From Carnegiea gigantea (lineage: Eukaryota > Streptophyta > Magnoliopsida > Caryophyllales > Cactaceae), in the NCBI GenBank assembly GCA_029747015.1, contig JAKOGI010002291.1, positions 21,001 through 85,000 on the forward strand: a DNA stretch of 64,000 nucleotides, read 5' to 3'. A program made the position numbers and the translations under genes. Positions 1-11,810 of the stretch are shown in pieces (position 1 is the stretch's first letter; every line of letters begins with the position of its first letter). The notes beneath the pieces are model-generated. The model was given only the letters and a program-made list of their open reading frames with translations. It made no database searches and was not told the origin of the DNA.

Positions 1-64
1 TCTCTCATTGTTGATTTTATCTAGTGCTTGCTTGAGGGCAAGAAAAGATTTAAACATGGGGGAG
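1..64 (+). mobile_element. 3' internal end of an Athila-like gypsy retrotransposon, with polypurine tract
   Basis: These 64 bases read like the non-coding 3' end of plant Athila/Tat gypsy elements: a stretch 'gcttgagggcaag' followed by AAACATGGGGGAG immediately before an LTR start. The purine run at about 55-64 is the expected plus-strand primer site. The rest of the element lies outside the window, so neither its coding part nor its length can be seen. Confidence 0.6.
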
Positions 65-1400
65 TGATGAATGTCACATTTGTATAGGTTTTCATGAGTG
101 TCTGGGTGTTGATTTAGCGGATTGGAGTGCACAATTGTGTGATTTTGTGCCCTTTTCTATCTTATGCTCGGGTTTGGCATTTTTAATGGTATTTTGCAAA
201 AACTAGGTAGGAGAACCATAATATTTCTGGAAAATCAATGAAGAATTATGCAAGGAGGGAAGAGACCCCAAAAAAAAAAAAAAAGACCAAGTTACCCGAA
301 TATGGTTAACCTGGCATAGCATACACAGTCTACATGTGTTGACTAGATTTTAAGAGTTAACAGGACAATGGGCACCACCTCTAGACCATGTGTTTCCCAT
401 GGTCTATGTTGTTTCCCACTATCTATGTTGCCACCTACGTCAGGCCGTGGTGGATCTATTTTCGCATCGCTACCCGTTTTCTTCGCACCTGTTCGGTTCT
501 TGCGTGTTTTGATGGTTTGTTTTGTTGATTTTAACAATAAATACCTTCTCTTCTACCTTTGTTATTCTTTCCATTCCATTCTACCATAATCCACCATGTG
601 TTTAGGATTTAGATTTAGATTAGAGCAAGAGACAGTGAATTGAAGTGGATATTTTACAAAGATTCCATCCCAAGTTTGCAACGATGGTTCAAACGTGTTC
701 TTGGCAGAGCAATTCTCTTCTCTTCTCTTCTCTTTTCTCAAATTTAGGATTTATTGTTTTATTAATTTGGATTTGCTTTTGTTGTTTTAATCTTGGATTT
801 ATGGAAATACTTGTTAATTTTCCCAATCTTATATTGATCTCCTTGGTATTTTGGAATCTATTGACTTGTTTCATTGATTTCGAGATGTTTATTGTCTTCT
901 GATAAATTTGATCACTTTCTTACATGTTTTGGGCATTGTTTGAAGAATTGCAAGGTGAAGTTCGATACGTGAACCCTAGGATTTGACTTAATTGTGTGAA
1001 AGTCACACCTATTAAAAAGCCAGTAATTTGATGATTGGATGCTTAATGAACCTAATCAAATCAAAGGCCCTTGACAAATGATAATTACTTTGATTTAGGG
1101 ACTTTATTTCACCTTGAAAGTGGGTTGTGATGCTTTGATTGTTGGTTTTAAAACAACCAATTGAGGAAGAAATGGTTGACTGATACATGGATTAAGAGAT
1201 TGCTAGTTTTATTTAATTTCTTGATTGTTTATCTATTAGATTAGATAAGTAGCATAGTTCAATTTCAGTTGCAAATTTAGATTTGCTTAACCAGGTTGTA
1301 TTTAGCCTATCTTGAGGGAATACAACTTGGTAACTTGGCCTAGTCTCTGTGGGATCGACCTTGTTTTGCTATAATGCTACATGCACTTAAGGACCTATCA
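65..1400 (+). mobile_element. 3' LTR of an Athila-like gypsy element
   Basis: It begins just after the polypurine tract (TGATGAATGTC at 65, or TGAATGTC at 68) and ends in CCTATCA at 1400. The terminal 'gcacttaaggacctatca' matches the end of the second copy at 28482, which is directly followed by a tRNA-Asp primer site. Here no primer site follows, so this is the 3' LTR. A TC-rich patch (716-738) and a long AT-rich 3' half are visible. The whole sequence recurs, split and partly inverted, at 28001-29401; that comparison fixes the LTR limits. No protein-coding content is supported. Confidence 0.7.
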
Positions 1401-1689
1401 ATAGCTTTAGTTTCTAGCTTAACATCTAGAAAGTTGATATTTCCTTTGGCTAATAATTATTCTAGACCTTGAGTGGTGGTAGTTCTTATAGGGGTGTATT
1501 CGGCGTAGCAGCTTACTGCATGCTTGTAGAGCCACTGTTTTGTTGTCCTTATTCTGGTAGTTGTTCTTTTAGTAACTAGTTTTCATGGCTACTTCTCTAG
1601 TAAACTCTTCTTATATAAGCATGCTGACATCCCTGAGTGTAATAAAAGTTTCAAAGGGTGTGAATAAGAGGTCGTTCCTCTATATGGCT
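1401..1689. other. Unassigned spacer
   Basis: No coding signal or repeat boundary is recognised. It probably belongs to the minus-strand gypsy relic that follows. Confidence 0.3.
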
Positions 1690-2440
1690 GCAAGTTCCAA
1701 ATAAACAATCTCAATTAATTAACATCTGAGGGTCGGTCCACCATACGAGTAGCCTTTGCCGTCCATCAAGTAAGGTAGTTAGAAAAACATTCTATCTCCT
1801 CTTGCTTAACCAATTCCAAGTCCCTAAGTGTGATTGAGAGCTTAGCATTGTATGCGTATTGTCATAGGAATTTTTTCTATGGAGATCATCCTAGTTTGTG
1901 ACTTTTCATGCATGAACAACATTATACCATCTCATTGCATCCTTGTCAACATGGACAAGGAAAAATGATGTGGAAGGCAACCTTATCCATTCCCTTGAAA
2001 GTCATGGTATTAATAAATTTTCTCACATGGTGGTGAGGGTTTTCAGTTCCATGGAATTTGGTATCTAACATGGTAAATTTTAGGAGTAACTATCCTTTCA
2101 AGATTGACGTGAATCCCACATAATTAGTAAAGTAATTTTTAAACATTGAAGATACCTTAAGCAAGTGTTCTATATGATTAAAGTTTGGATCAGTTTGAGG
2201 AGTGCCTTTTTCCCCTTTTTCCTCTGCCTTTTTACTATCTGCTTATCCTATCCCATCATCTTTCCTCTTTTCATTGCAAGGAGTTTTGCCCTTCTCATAT
2301 GGGGAATCCTTGGCCATGGTTTGGAGTTCGGCAACAATCATCCTCCATCTTCTTTATCCTCCATCTTCTTTTCTCTCTCATCCAGTCTAGCTTGCATTTT
2401 TTCCCTCATGTTCATGAGTTGACCATTTTATTACCTCCTA
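1690..2440 (-). pseudogene. Gypsy (Tat/Ogre-like) gag fragment, decayed
   Basis: Read on the minus strand, about 2085 to 1960 encodes a Retrotrans_gag-type stretch: FTMLDTKFHGTENP, then HVRKFINTMTFKGMDK and a VAFHIIFP block. Further down the same strand, in shifted frames, come a WYNVV segment and an LVKQEEIE helix, as in the core gag fold. Upstream (about 2430-2330, minus) is a charged, coiled-coil-like MQARLDEREKKMEDKE segment typical of the gag N-terminus. Stops and frameshifts split every frame. Gag would form the virus-like particle around element RNA; this copy cannot. No protease or RT is attached, so it is an isolated fragment. Confidence 0.55.
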
Positions 2441-2728
2441 CCATCAGAATGGTGCGGGATTGAACTTGACTTGGATATTAGTTTAACTTGATAGGTGGAG
2501 TTTCCCCTAACCAAAGATGCTAGGACTAGCTCATTTTAATACTTTTTAAAGGGCCATTAAAGACCCTAAATGAACCATGTTTACTCGTGAACTAAGATCT
2601 AGTGCTGAGAGCCCAGGGTAACTCACTTTATGGCTTGAATGCAGGCGAAAAAAAGGAACTTGAGGCAAGGAAATTGTGTTGGGCCTTGTCTAGATCTCGG
2701 TCAAGATTGCTATAGGCCCCAAAACATG
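2441..2728. other. Spacer, nothing recognised
   Basis: AT-rich flank with no ORF or repeat that I can support. Confidence 0.3.
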
Positions 2729-2736
2729 ACTCCTAA

Positions 2737-3295
2737 TTACGAGTGAGCAAAATAAGCCGAAACTGAAAATTGAACAGGAAAACTGAAAAACCCAACTGAA
2801 AAACTAGTTAATTGGTTTGATTTTTCTTAAAAATTCAGTTTAGTTAACCCAACCGAAAAAATGCGGTTTCTGTTTCGGCCGGTCATGTGAGATTCAGTTA
2901 ACCGCATGGTTAATCGGTGGTTAACCAAAACCAAAAGTTACATTTTTATTAAAAAATTAAATTTTGTATTGGTTAAGCTTAGATTTTATAATTATTAAAA
3001 GATAAGATTAAACATACAATAATGTGTAAATTAATATTTGGTGTCTTAAATAGTTAAATTAATTTAAAAGGAGTGGAAATTGAAAATTAACAATTTAAAT
3101 TAATGGTTAACCGGTAACCGAACCGAAACCTCGCTTAAACGAACCAAAAATCTAGTTAACCAAGTTTTTTTGGTTTGGTTATGATTCACATTTTTGCTAA
3201 TCTGAAAAATTCAGTTAACTAAAAATTTCGGCTCGGTTTTCAGTTCCCAGATTTTTGCGAACTGACTATCCGGTTAATCGATTTTGATCACTCCT
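2737..3295. mobile_element. hAT-type MITE, 559 bp, with 8-bp target duplication
   Basis: The perfect 8-bp duplication ACTCCTAA occurs at 2729-2736 and 3296-3303. Between them are imperfect terminal inverted repeats: ACGAGTGAGCAAAAT on the left, and AGGAGTGATCAAAAT as the reverse complement of the right end. The interior is non-coding and full of AACCG/CGGTT motifs, giving extended internal inverted symmetry. The 8-bp duplication and the GAGTGA(G/T)CAAAAT-type ends are characteristic of non-autonomous hAT elements in plants. There is no transposase, so mobility would depend on an element elsewhere. Confidence 0.8.
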
Positions 3296-3482
3296 ACTCC
3301 TAACCCTTGCCCTTTTCTCCTAAACACAAACTCACACATGCAGACTCCAAAGATGTCGACCATGCTCCTATGGATCTAAAAATGTCTACCTATTTCCCTA
3401 GATACAAACTAGCATGCAAACTGTTTTTTCTTATATCAAAACCCAACTTGGCTTTTGTTTTCCCCTTGGCTAAACTGAAACC

Positions 3483-3898
3483 ATTGTTATAACCTTTGTG
3501 GCCCAAACATCACCAGAACCTATTCAGATTTGGGCCAAGAGCCCTTAGAGCTCAATTGGCCCAAAAGCCACTTTGGCTTAACTATCTTTCTAGACTCGAC
3601 CCTTCATATAACCCAAGTTCTCCTAAACCCAAGAGCATCAATTCCTAGAGTTCTTGGGCTGGGGGTAGTCAGGTTCTACAAGAACATATTATTGTTATAA
3701 CCTTTGTGGCCCAAACAGCACTAGAACCTATTCAGATTTGGGCCAAGAGCCCTTAGAGCTCAATTGGCCTAAAAGCTGCTTTGGCTTAACTTTCTTTCTA
3801 GACTTGACCCTTCATATGACCTAGGTTCTCCTAAGCCCAAGAGCATCAATTCATAGAGTCCTTGGGCTGGGGGTAGTTAGGTTGTACAAGAACATATT
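3483..3898. repeat. Tandem duplication, 2 x 208 bp
   Basis: ATTGTTATAACCTTTGTGG starts at 3483 and again at 3691. The two 208-bp copies run to AAGAACATATT at 3690 and 3898 with scattered substitutions. Neither codes for protein. Confidence 0.85.
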
Positions 3899-3899
3899 G

Positions 3900-4280
3900 C
3901 AGCATATAAATGAGCAAGGTTTCTAATATATAAGTAGCGTAGATAGGGTTTAGAATAGTCGTCTTATGACCCAAATGCTTCGTATGTCATTCAGGGGATG
4001 CATGCTAAGATTGGAACATTTCGACTGCTTTTCTATATCATGTGAATTAGGAAAGTGTGTCACAAGCGGGTGAAATAGTAGCATGCTCAGTTGAAAGCCT
4101 AATGGACTTACCAAGTCAACAAACTATTTTCTTGACGGGTAGAAGCGGGATTTAACCTAGTGGTGCTGTTAACCCGATACGACAACACTTTTAATTCGAT
4201 AATGCCTAACGCAAGTGTAACTAGAGTAATTTCCTATAATGAATTTCAAATCTCGCTCTCTTTTTTTTAAAAAAAAATAA
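3900..4280 (-). mobile_element. Inverted Tat/Ogre-like leader (5' UTR) sequence
   Basis: The reverse complement matches the leader following the primer site at 8434-8451: the same order of 'gaaattcat...ggaaattac', 'tgacacactttcctaat' and 'gaaatgttccaatctt' blocks is seen at 8480-8760 and 10600-10860. It therefore belongs to the same family as the three plus-oriented units at 6900-12735, but lies in the opposite orientation. Confidence 0.6.
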
Positions 4281-4300
4281 TCCTTGAGTCGAGTCCCGAC
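4281..4300 (-). other. Degenerate primer-binding site, minus strand
   Basis: Reverse complement TCGGGACTCGACTCAAGGA lines up with TGGCGGCTCGACTGGGGA at 8434 in a plus-oriented copy. It is strongly diverged. Confidence 0.4.
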
Positions 4301-5640
4301 TATAAGTACCATGTCCAAGGGTTCCCCCTTGGATGCAGTCCTCTACGAATGGTTAGCCTCAGTTGCTGTTGGGTTTTCTATTTGGATCGATGTTTTTAAT
4401 GTGGATCAGGCTGCCAAAAAGTTGTGCTTGGCCTGAAGAGTTACACCACAACCTTGATCTAGGAGCCTAGCTGACTTCCTAGGCTATAACCAGGTCTAAC
4501 TTTCTTGCCTAATTCTAGACAATTGCCTCCATATGGTCAAAGAAATTGTTATGTCCCAATCCATAAATATCTAAAAATAAAATAAAAACTGTAAATTTCA
4601 TTAACAGAGTCGGCCATGAGTTTTTAGGAAAAACTCGCAAATCATATCTGCTTTCTAAAACGAACCATAAACTTAAGCCTCACTGAAAGAAACAAAAAAG
4701 ATTCAAATTAAAACGCTTTTCAAAAGGCCCCTGAGTAATTGCTCGTTTGAAGACCATCTGACTTCATAAGTGCAAACTGAGGATCCATATTCGGGGGCAA
4801 AAATATGATCTCGTGATAGATTGCAACACAATGCCAGTCATCATTATTGATGACCATTACTAATAAATATGGAGAATTAAAAACTTGTCACACTAACAAA
4901 CAATTATGCAACATATCAATAACAAATAATAGGACTTAAGAATAATGTAACAATTTTAGTCTAACAGAGTCGAAAAAGTAATGAAATAATTACAAGAGGC
5001 GAGGTTAAACCAACTGAAAATTACATCTTTGCTGAACCCAAAATTAAATGCAACAAAGTGAAAGAAATAAGGACAAAAAGGGAATATTTCGATTACACCC
5101 TCATGACAACCCACATAATTTGCCTGGGGACCCAGGAGAATTGATTAACCAGTTTCTCCATAGCAATACCCTTCGTATGATTTTTCAATGTGTCTCTCTG
5201 TGTGTGTGCGTATTTTTAAAATTTTCTAATACGTTCAACCCTTGGGGAAAGTCCACTTTTATAGCATTTAAAGAGCTAATACGAGTTGGTTTAAGGAAAG
5301 GTGATCTAATTTGACTCCTAATTAGCTTTATCATAAAACAGGTGCACCGAGCCCAGTACAATTCTAATTGCAGGGGCCTCTGTTAGACACAGAGTGGAAC
5401 ACATGATCTCGACCAAGTTCTTCTTGGAGAACTAGATCGGGATTCGACATGGCCTAGGTTCTGTTTTCACCAAACGCTAGCTCCCTTCGTGCGTACGGTT
5501 AGGACAATCTGTTTTTCAGCATTTTTGATCTAATATCTTTTCTTTTAAGCATTTTCTTAAGAAATTATTCTACTACACCCCCTAAGATACAAGTTGTGTC
5601 ATGAGTTTCTTCATTTGACATTTTTATAAAAATCCCGACA
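4301..5640 (-). mobile_element. Minus-oriented LTR, Tat/Ogre-like
   Basis: Read on the minus strand it starts TGTCGGGATTTTT (5640 downward), has a TATA-like CTATAAAAGTGG near 5255-5264 and ends next to the decayed primer site at 4300. The stretch 4700-4860 (minus) matches 7790-7870 of the first plus-oriented unit: ATCCTCAGTTTGCACTTATG against ATCCTCACTTTGAGCTTATA. The outer edge is set only by the TG start, so it is approximate. No coding region is present. Confidence 0.5.
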
Positions 5641-6190
<550 letters not shown>

Positions 6191-6519
6191 CAAATTACAT
6201 GAGTTGTTGTGAATTTGTTGATTGTTTTAGCATCTGCCCTTTCCCAAGTTAATGTATTTTGTTTCATGTCATCCCATAAATGTGTTTTATACTGATTATG
6301 TCATTAAGAAGCATTTTATGAATTCGTTTCATGAAATTTAAATTCTTAATAATATGAATGTCTTTTATAAATTACATGTGTCTTTTGAATATGTTTCATG
6401 TTGGTTGTAATTATATAAATTTCTTTTTATAATATAATGTTATTTGCATCTTAATTAGGCTTTTGTAAATTTCACTTATAATGTGTTATTATCTAAATTT
6501 GTTTCATATTTTTGCCAAT
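6191..6519. other. AT-rich spacer
   Basis: No gene or repeat boundary seen before the SINE target duplication. Confidence 0.3.
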
Positions 6520-6536
6520 AGACACCTAAAAAGTGT

Positions 6537-6714
6537 GAAGGGAGGCCTTGGAGCAACAATAAGGTTGTCCGTGTGACCAAAAGGTCACGGGTTCGAGTTG
6601 TGGAATCAGCCACTGATAAAGTCAGGTTAGGCTGCCTACAATTCACCCCTTGGGATGCGGCCCTTCCACGGACCCTGTGTCAATGCAGGATGCTTGTGCA
6701 CCGTACTGCCCTTT
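6537..6714 (+). mobile_element. Au-type SINE, full length, 178 bp
   Basis: The sequence follows the plant Au SINE consensus as I know it: GGCCTTGGAGCAAC, 'aaggttg', GGTCACGGGTTCGAGT (a pol III B-box), 'ctgcctacaattcacccctt', 'cggcccttcc' and a short T-run near the end (GCCCTTT). It is flanked by the perfect 17-bp duplication AGACACCTAAAAAGTGT at 6520-6536 and 6715-6731. The 5' tRNA-related head carries the internal pol III promoter. Transposition would need a LINE reverse transcriptase in trans. The intact flanking duplication marks one undisturbed insertion. Confidence 0.93.
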
Positions 6715-6899
6715 AGACACCTAAAAAGTGTCTCCTTTTTTAAAAAAATTTCTAACAAGAAGCCAATTGAATAAGACTTAGAGACAGGGATATCAAAAAT
6801 GAAGAGCCTTAAAATGTGGTGGCATCCCCTAACCTACACATTAAAATTGATGGCATTTAGGGTATAATGGATATTCATTTCTTATTTCCACCCACTTTA

Positions 6900-8433
6900 G
6901 GGTGTGTAAGATTATTAAGTTTAAATATTCATATTCCTCATTGAATAAGTTTTCCAAGGATATATTATACACCAAAATCCGATAAGCAAAGCAAAAGATA
7001 TAAGTCGAATATTGGGGCTTGCACTGGAAATGACACATGTTCACTATTTTGCTTGTATATTCTTCCATATTTATGCAAAAGTTATGAAATTAGTATCGCT
7101 AGAAAATGGTCTCAATAAAGTTTTAGGAAAAGAAGAATTACTCAAAATAAAGATCACATCATAAAGTTACTGCCAAAACGAATTGCAGCCCAGTATTGCC
7201 TAAAAAACCCAATCAGGTTCTGAAAGTTGTTCTATGCTCCTAAATCCGATACGTCTTTTTCTTTAAACTGAATTTATTCTCCCTTAGAGCACTATAAAAT
7301 GGGGGCTGCCCTTAGGGATTGAACACAAATTCAAAAATTGGAAAGGACATAACCAGAATCGCAGAAAACTCTAAGGGAATACTTAGAGGTTCAGAGAACC
7401 CAACCAAACCCTTCTTAAATCAATCCTCAAAACCCTCCAAGGCACAAGTCAAGGCTTGATATTCTCGATCACGAGGTTCTCTAAGTTACTCAAGTAAGTA
7501 ACCTAAGGGCATCAATTTTTCAAATCTTCCCTATCTCTGCTTTCGTTTTCTTTATTTTATTTAATCCCATGTTCAATAAAGATGTAATAAGCACGCAACT
7601 ACAATTGTTTATATTATTTACTTTTCTAGCTTAGTATTGTCTTCCTAATTATTATTATTTTATACCAATATATGGCATGCTTGTTTTTTCTAATTGTAAT
7701 TAGTTTCAATTCTCTTATTGATTGCTAGAGGACGTCAGTGTTGACAAGTGATGTCATGACGCATTCCATCGTGACATGGTACCTTCTCCCCTAAATCTGA
7801 ATCCTCACTTTGAGCTTATAGAGTTAGATGGTCTCCACACTATGGATTATTCGGGGGCTTTTCAAAAATTTCTTTGAAACGAGCTTATTGTCTCTTTTGG
7901 TGCCCCCTTAATTTATGGTTCGAAGGAACTTATAGTCCCTTCTATGTCCCTTCACTTAATGCTCGTTTTTTAAGAATGAATTGGATTTGTGAATTTTCTT
8001 AAAACTCACTGGTTACAAAATTAATTGATGTTCATCTCTTTTCTGACTTCTCATTTATTTTCTTTTACTTTATATTTTTGGATTGTGCAAACTAGTTCGA
8101 GATTCCAATAGTAACACTATCTAGACCAGAACTTACGCTCAGTTATCCCTAGGAACACGAATAGGTTCCTTGATCAAGCATGTTGCCTAGATTCTTGGGT
8201 TAGGTAGACATTACTGCCAGGATCTAGCCAGGAGGACTGCAGATGGCACTAGCCCAGGGACCTAACCCTATTCCTACATTAGGGTCGAGACCTAGTTCTC
8301 TAGGCTGAGCCTGAGGTCTTGCTCTGGTCAGGCTTGTCTCACAAAACAAAATATTAAATTTAAATCCAAGGACCCAGCAAATGAGTCTAAACCATTCATG
8401 GAGGACCGCACACGAAAGTCGTGGTTTTTACAA
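6900..8433 (+). mobile_element. Tat/Ogre-like LTR, unit 1 (left edge unresolved)
   Basis: It contains a promoter-like TATAAAAT at 7293-7300, a transcribed-leader-like segment to about 7500, and a right end GTGGTTTTTACA directly before a primer-binding site at 8434. Segments 7530-8430 are repeated at about 9770-10557 and 11810-12735, and inverted at 4301-5640. The left edge could not be placed; 6900 is an estimate based on the TATA-to-end distance in the inverted copy. Confidence 0.5.
7293..7300 (+). promoter_or_regulatory. TATA box of the LTR promoter
   Basis: TATAAAAT in the context GCACTATAAAATGGGGG. A matching CTATAAAAG occurs at the equivalent place in the inverted copy. Confidence 0.45.
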
Positions 8434-8451
8434 TGGCGGCTCGACTGGGGA
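8434..8451 (+). other. Primer-binding site, unit 1 (tRNA-Arg type)
   Basis: TGGCGGCTCGACTGGGGA directly follows the LTR end TTTTTACA and one A. Ogre/Tat elements use TGGCGACTCC-type sites complementary to the 3' end of tRNA-Arg. Assignment is from memory of that family. Confidence 0.55.
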
Positions 8452-9765
8452 ATTTTTTTAAAAAAACAAAAAAGAGTGTAAGGTTTCAAATTCAATATGG
8501 GAAATTATTTTACATTAGGCATTCTTGCGTTAAAGGTGCTTCCCTAATAGGATTAAAAATGCCCATAAGTTAAACCATGCTATTACCCCTTGGGAAAATA
8601 GCTGGTGGGCCCATTAGACTTCCTACTGTGGTGTAAACTGTTTCACTCACTCGTAACACACTGTCCTAATCCAAATGATATAGGAAAGCAACCAAAATGT
8701 TCCAGTCTTGCTACTCACCCCATGGATAATGTAAGAACTGTTTGGGTCGTGAGAGGACTGTTCTAAACTTTACCTAAACCACTTATAACTTAAAACTTTG
8801 GATTAGGTTAAAAAAATGCGTATGCATGTATGATTCTATGATTACTTAGAACTCTAATTGGCTATCTAAAACTGACCATAGCAAAAAGACCTTGTATTGA
8901 TGTTTTGGGGTATAACATTACAATTGTCTCCAACAGCCCAGGTTATGAGAATGCTAGCTAGTTTAGGCCAGTTAAAGGCATGATCAAGTTCTAGACATCT
9001 CAAATTAGGTCAAATCTAAGTAGTGGTCTTCCATTAGAATATGATCGATAAAAATCATTTGTAGGCCTTCCATACACCATAACATGAGGGTCTACCTCAT
9101 CAATCTAGGTCATCAACCTTTAGTAGTCACAGTCAGGCAAAAAAAGGGGAAAGGACCAGATCAAGTTCCTATGTCTACGCCATCTGGATGCATTAGAGAG
9201 TGGGTAAAAGTTAGCCCTAGGCCCAATAGGGTCTTAATCGGGATCCTAGTAGGGAGGTCTAGTTCAATTTGGTTGTTTTGAGTCCATGTCAGGTCTACAT
9301 TCATGGCATGAAGTCAGTATGCTAGGCTCTCTACAGCAGGTGTTAGTGCATGTGTTAGCATGGTTCATTTTAAGTCTTAACACATCTACTGTGGGCTACC
9401 TGGGCCTAAAGATTCATGCACCATATGTCTTCATTGTGTATAATTCATGAGTCTATTTAGGCTTAAAGTGCATAATGCGGCCTGTTCCACCCTTAGAGCT
9501 CAAGTCAATCCTAGGTTGCATATAATCATGCATTATATTCATACTAGATAAGTTCAATAAAAATCTAGATATTTGATCCATAAGTTTATAGTCCTATGAT
9601 TTAGCTCCCCAAGCGCAACTTAGGATCCAATATTGGATAAGGCCTAATTTCAGCATCATAACCCCATTTATTCCCATCATAGCATAAACTTATTCCCATC
9701 ACAGCATAAACCTTCAAACCCTTCTTTTCTATACTCTCTTCCTTCAAGCCCTTCTTTTCTATACT
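8452..9765 (+). mobile_element. Non-coding leader after unit 1 LTR
   Basis: About 1.3 kb of leader-like sequence, repeated at 10576-11810 with the same order of landmarks ('gaaagcaaccaaaat', 'catgaaggtc/catgagggtc', 'agcatggttcattttaagtc'). No gag or pol can be read. Near its end (9665-9770) are short local duplications of 'cttattcccatca' and 'cccttcttttctatactctct'. Confidence 0.5.
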
Positions 9766-10557
9766 CTCTTTCTCTTTATTTTTAAATCTTAAGTTTATTA
9801 AATATATAATCTTTAATTAGTTTGACCCCATCCGCTATGATTGTTTACATTATTTACTCTTATGGATTAGCATTGTATTCTTAATTCTTATTATTTTATA
9901 CTAATATATTGCATGCTTGTTTGTTTTAAGTGCAATTAGTTTCAATTCCCTATATTGATTAGTAGAGGTTGCCTATGATGATAGGTGGCGTCGCGATGCA
10001 TCATTACAATTCATAACTTCGCCCACTAATCTGAATCCTCGGTTGAAGCCTAATGGAGTCAGATAGTCCTCACACTAGGGAATATTTAGGTGCCTTTCAA
10101 AAACCCCTTAGAAATACGAGTGGATTTCATTTGTAAATTTTTCTAAACCTCACTAGCGACTATATTAATTAAAGTTCACACCCTTTCTTATTTCTCATTT
10201 ATTTTGTTTTGCTTTATATCTCTGGATTGGGCAAACTGGGTCGAGATCAAGGCAATAACACTATCTAAACCAGAATCTGGGCCTAGTCTTGGCCACGCTT
10301 ATTACCTAGATTCTGGGGTCAGGCAGGTGTTACTACCAGCATCTAGCCAGGAGAACTGGACTTGACTATGGCCCAAGCAACTGACGAGGTTCTTAAATCA
10401 TTGCGGAGACCTAGTTCTCTAGCTTGACGCTACAGTCCTTCTTGATCTAGCATGTTTTATAAAGAAATATATTAGATTTAAATAGGAGCACCCATCAAGT
10501 AGGTCTAACCCATTCATGGGGCATCACACCTAGGGTTCTAAGTCATGCTCCTTATGA
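9766..10557 (+). mobile_element. Tat/Ogre-like LTR part, unit 2
   Basis: Repeats 7540-8433 of unit 1, including the 'gcatgcttgtt...agtttcaatt' block and 'cattcatggggcatcaca' before the primer site. The U3/TATA part of unit 1 is not present, so the unit looks like R-U5 plus leader. Confidence 0.5.
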
Positions 10558-10575
10558 TGGCGACTCTGCCAGAAA
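10558..10575 (+). other. Primer-binding site, unit 2, decayed
   Basis: TGGCGACTCTGCCAGAAA, equivalent to the unit 1 site. The first ten bases keep the family form TGGCGACTCT, the rest has diverged. Confidence 0.5.
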
Positions 10576-11810
10576 TTTGTTTTTTGAAAAAGAAAGCAAG
10601 ATTTGAATTCAATACATGAAATTATTTTACTTGCACTTGCACTAGGAATTCTTGCAATGAAGTGTTCCCACAAATTGAATTAATTACTTCTATGTTAAAG
10701 CACGATATTACCCCTAAGGAATATAATTAGTTAACTTGGTGGGTCTATTGAAGTTCCAATTGAGCATGTAACTATTTCAACACTCATGACACACTTTCCT
10801 GGGCCACATGATAGGAGAAAGCAACCAAAATATTCTAGTCTTGCCAAGCACCCTATGGATGACATATGAAGCATTTGTGTTGCGAGAGAATTGTTCTAAA
10901 CCTTTCCTATACCACTTATAAATTAGGTTGGGACTCATGTGCATGTGTTATTTTGTGAATGTTTAGAGCTCTTATTGATTGTCTGAACTAGCCTACACCT
11001 AAGGCCTACATATTGAAGTTTAAGGCTTATAATGTTGTCATTACATCCAAGGGCCTAGGTTAGAAGAATGTTAGTCTAGGCCTAGTTAAAGGCATGATTA
11101 GGTTTTATATCTCTTAGACTAGGTCAAATTTAATTATTGTGGTCTTCTATTAGAATGGGACAAGTAGAAATAGTTTTTAGGCCTTGCATGCACCGTAACA
11201 TGAAGGTCGACATCATCAGTCTAAGTTACCAATCATTAGTAATCATAGTTAGGCAAAAAAGGGGGAGAACCCTATTGGATTCTCATGTCTAGGTCATCTA
11301 CACGAGTTAGAAAGTGGTAGAAGTTAGTAGCAGGCTTGATAGGGACCTGACAGGAAGGTCTAGTTCAATTTGGTTGTTTTGTGTCCGCATCATTCATCAC
11401 ATGAAGTCAATACACTAGGCTTACAACAATAGGTGTTAATGCATGGGTTAGCATGGTTCATTTTGAGTCTTAGCACATCAATTGTAAGCTACCTGGGCCC
11501 GAAGGATCATACGTCATACGGCTTCACTGTTTATAGTATATGACTCGATTTACACCTAGAGTATATAATGTGGCCTATTAGACCTTTAGAGCCTAAGTCC
11601 ATTCTAGGTTGCATCCAATCATGAATTATATTCATAATGCACAAGTTCAATTAAAACCTAGGTCATTGATCCATAATTTCTTACCCGTATAAGTCAGCAC
11701 TCTAAGCCTAACTTAGGACCAAATCTAGTATAAGGCCAGATTTCAACATCTTTACCCTATTTATTCCCATCACAGCTTAAACCTTTAAGCCCTTCTTTTG
11801 TGTACTTTCT
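10576..11810 (+). mobile_element. Non-coding leader after unit 2 LTR
   Basis: Second copy of the leader at 8452-9765, with the same landmarks and spacing and no coding frame. It runs straight into a third LTR-like copy. Confidence 0.5.
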
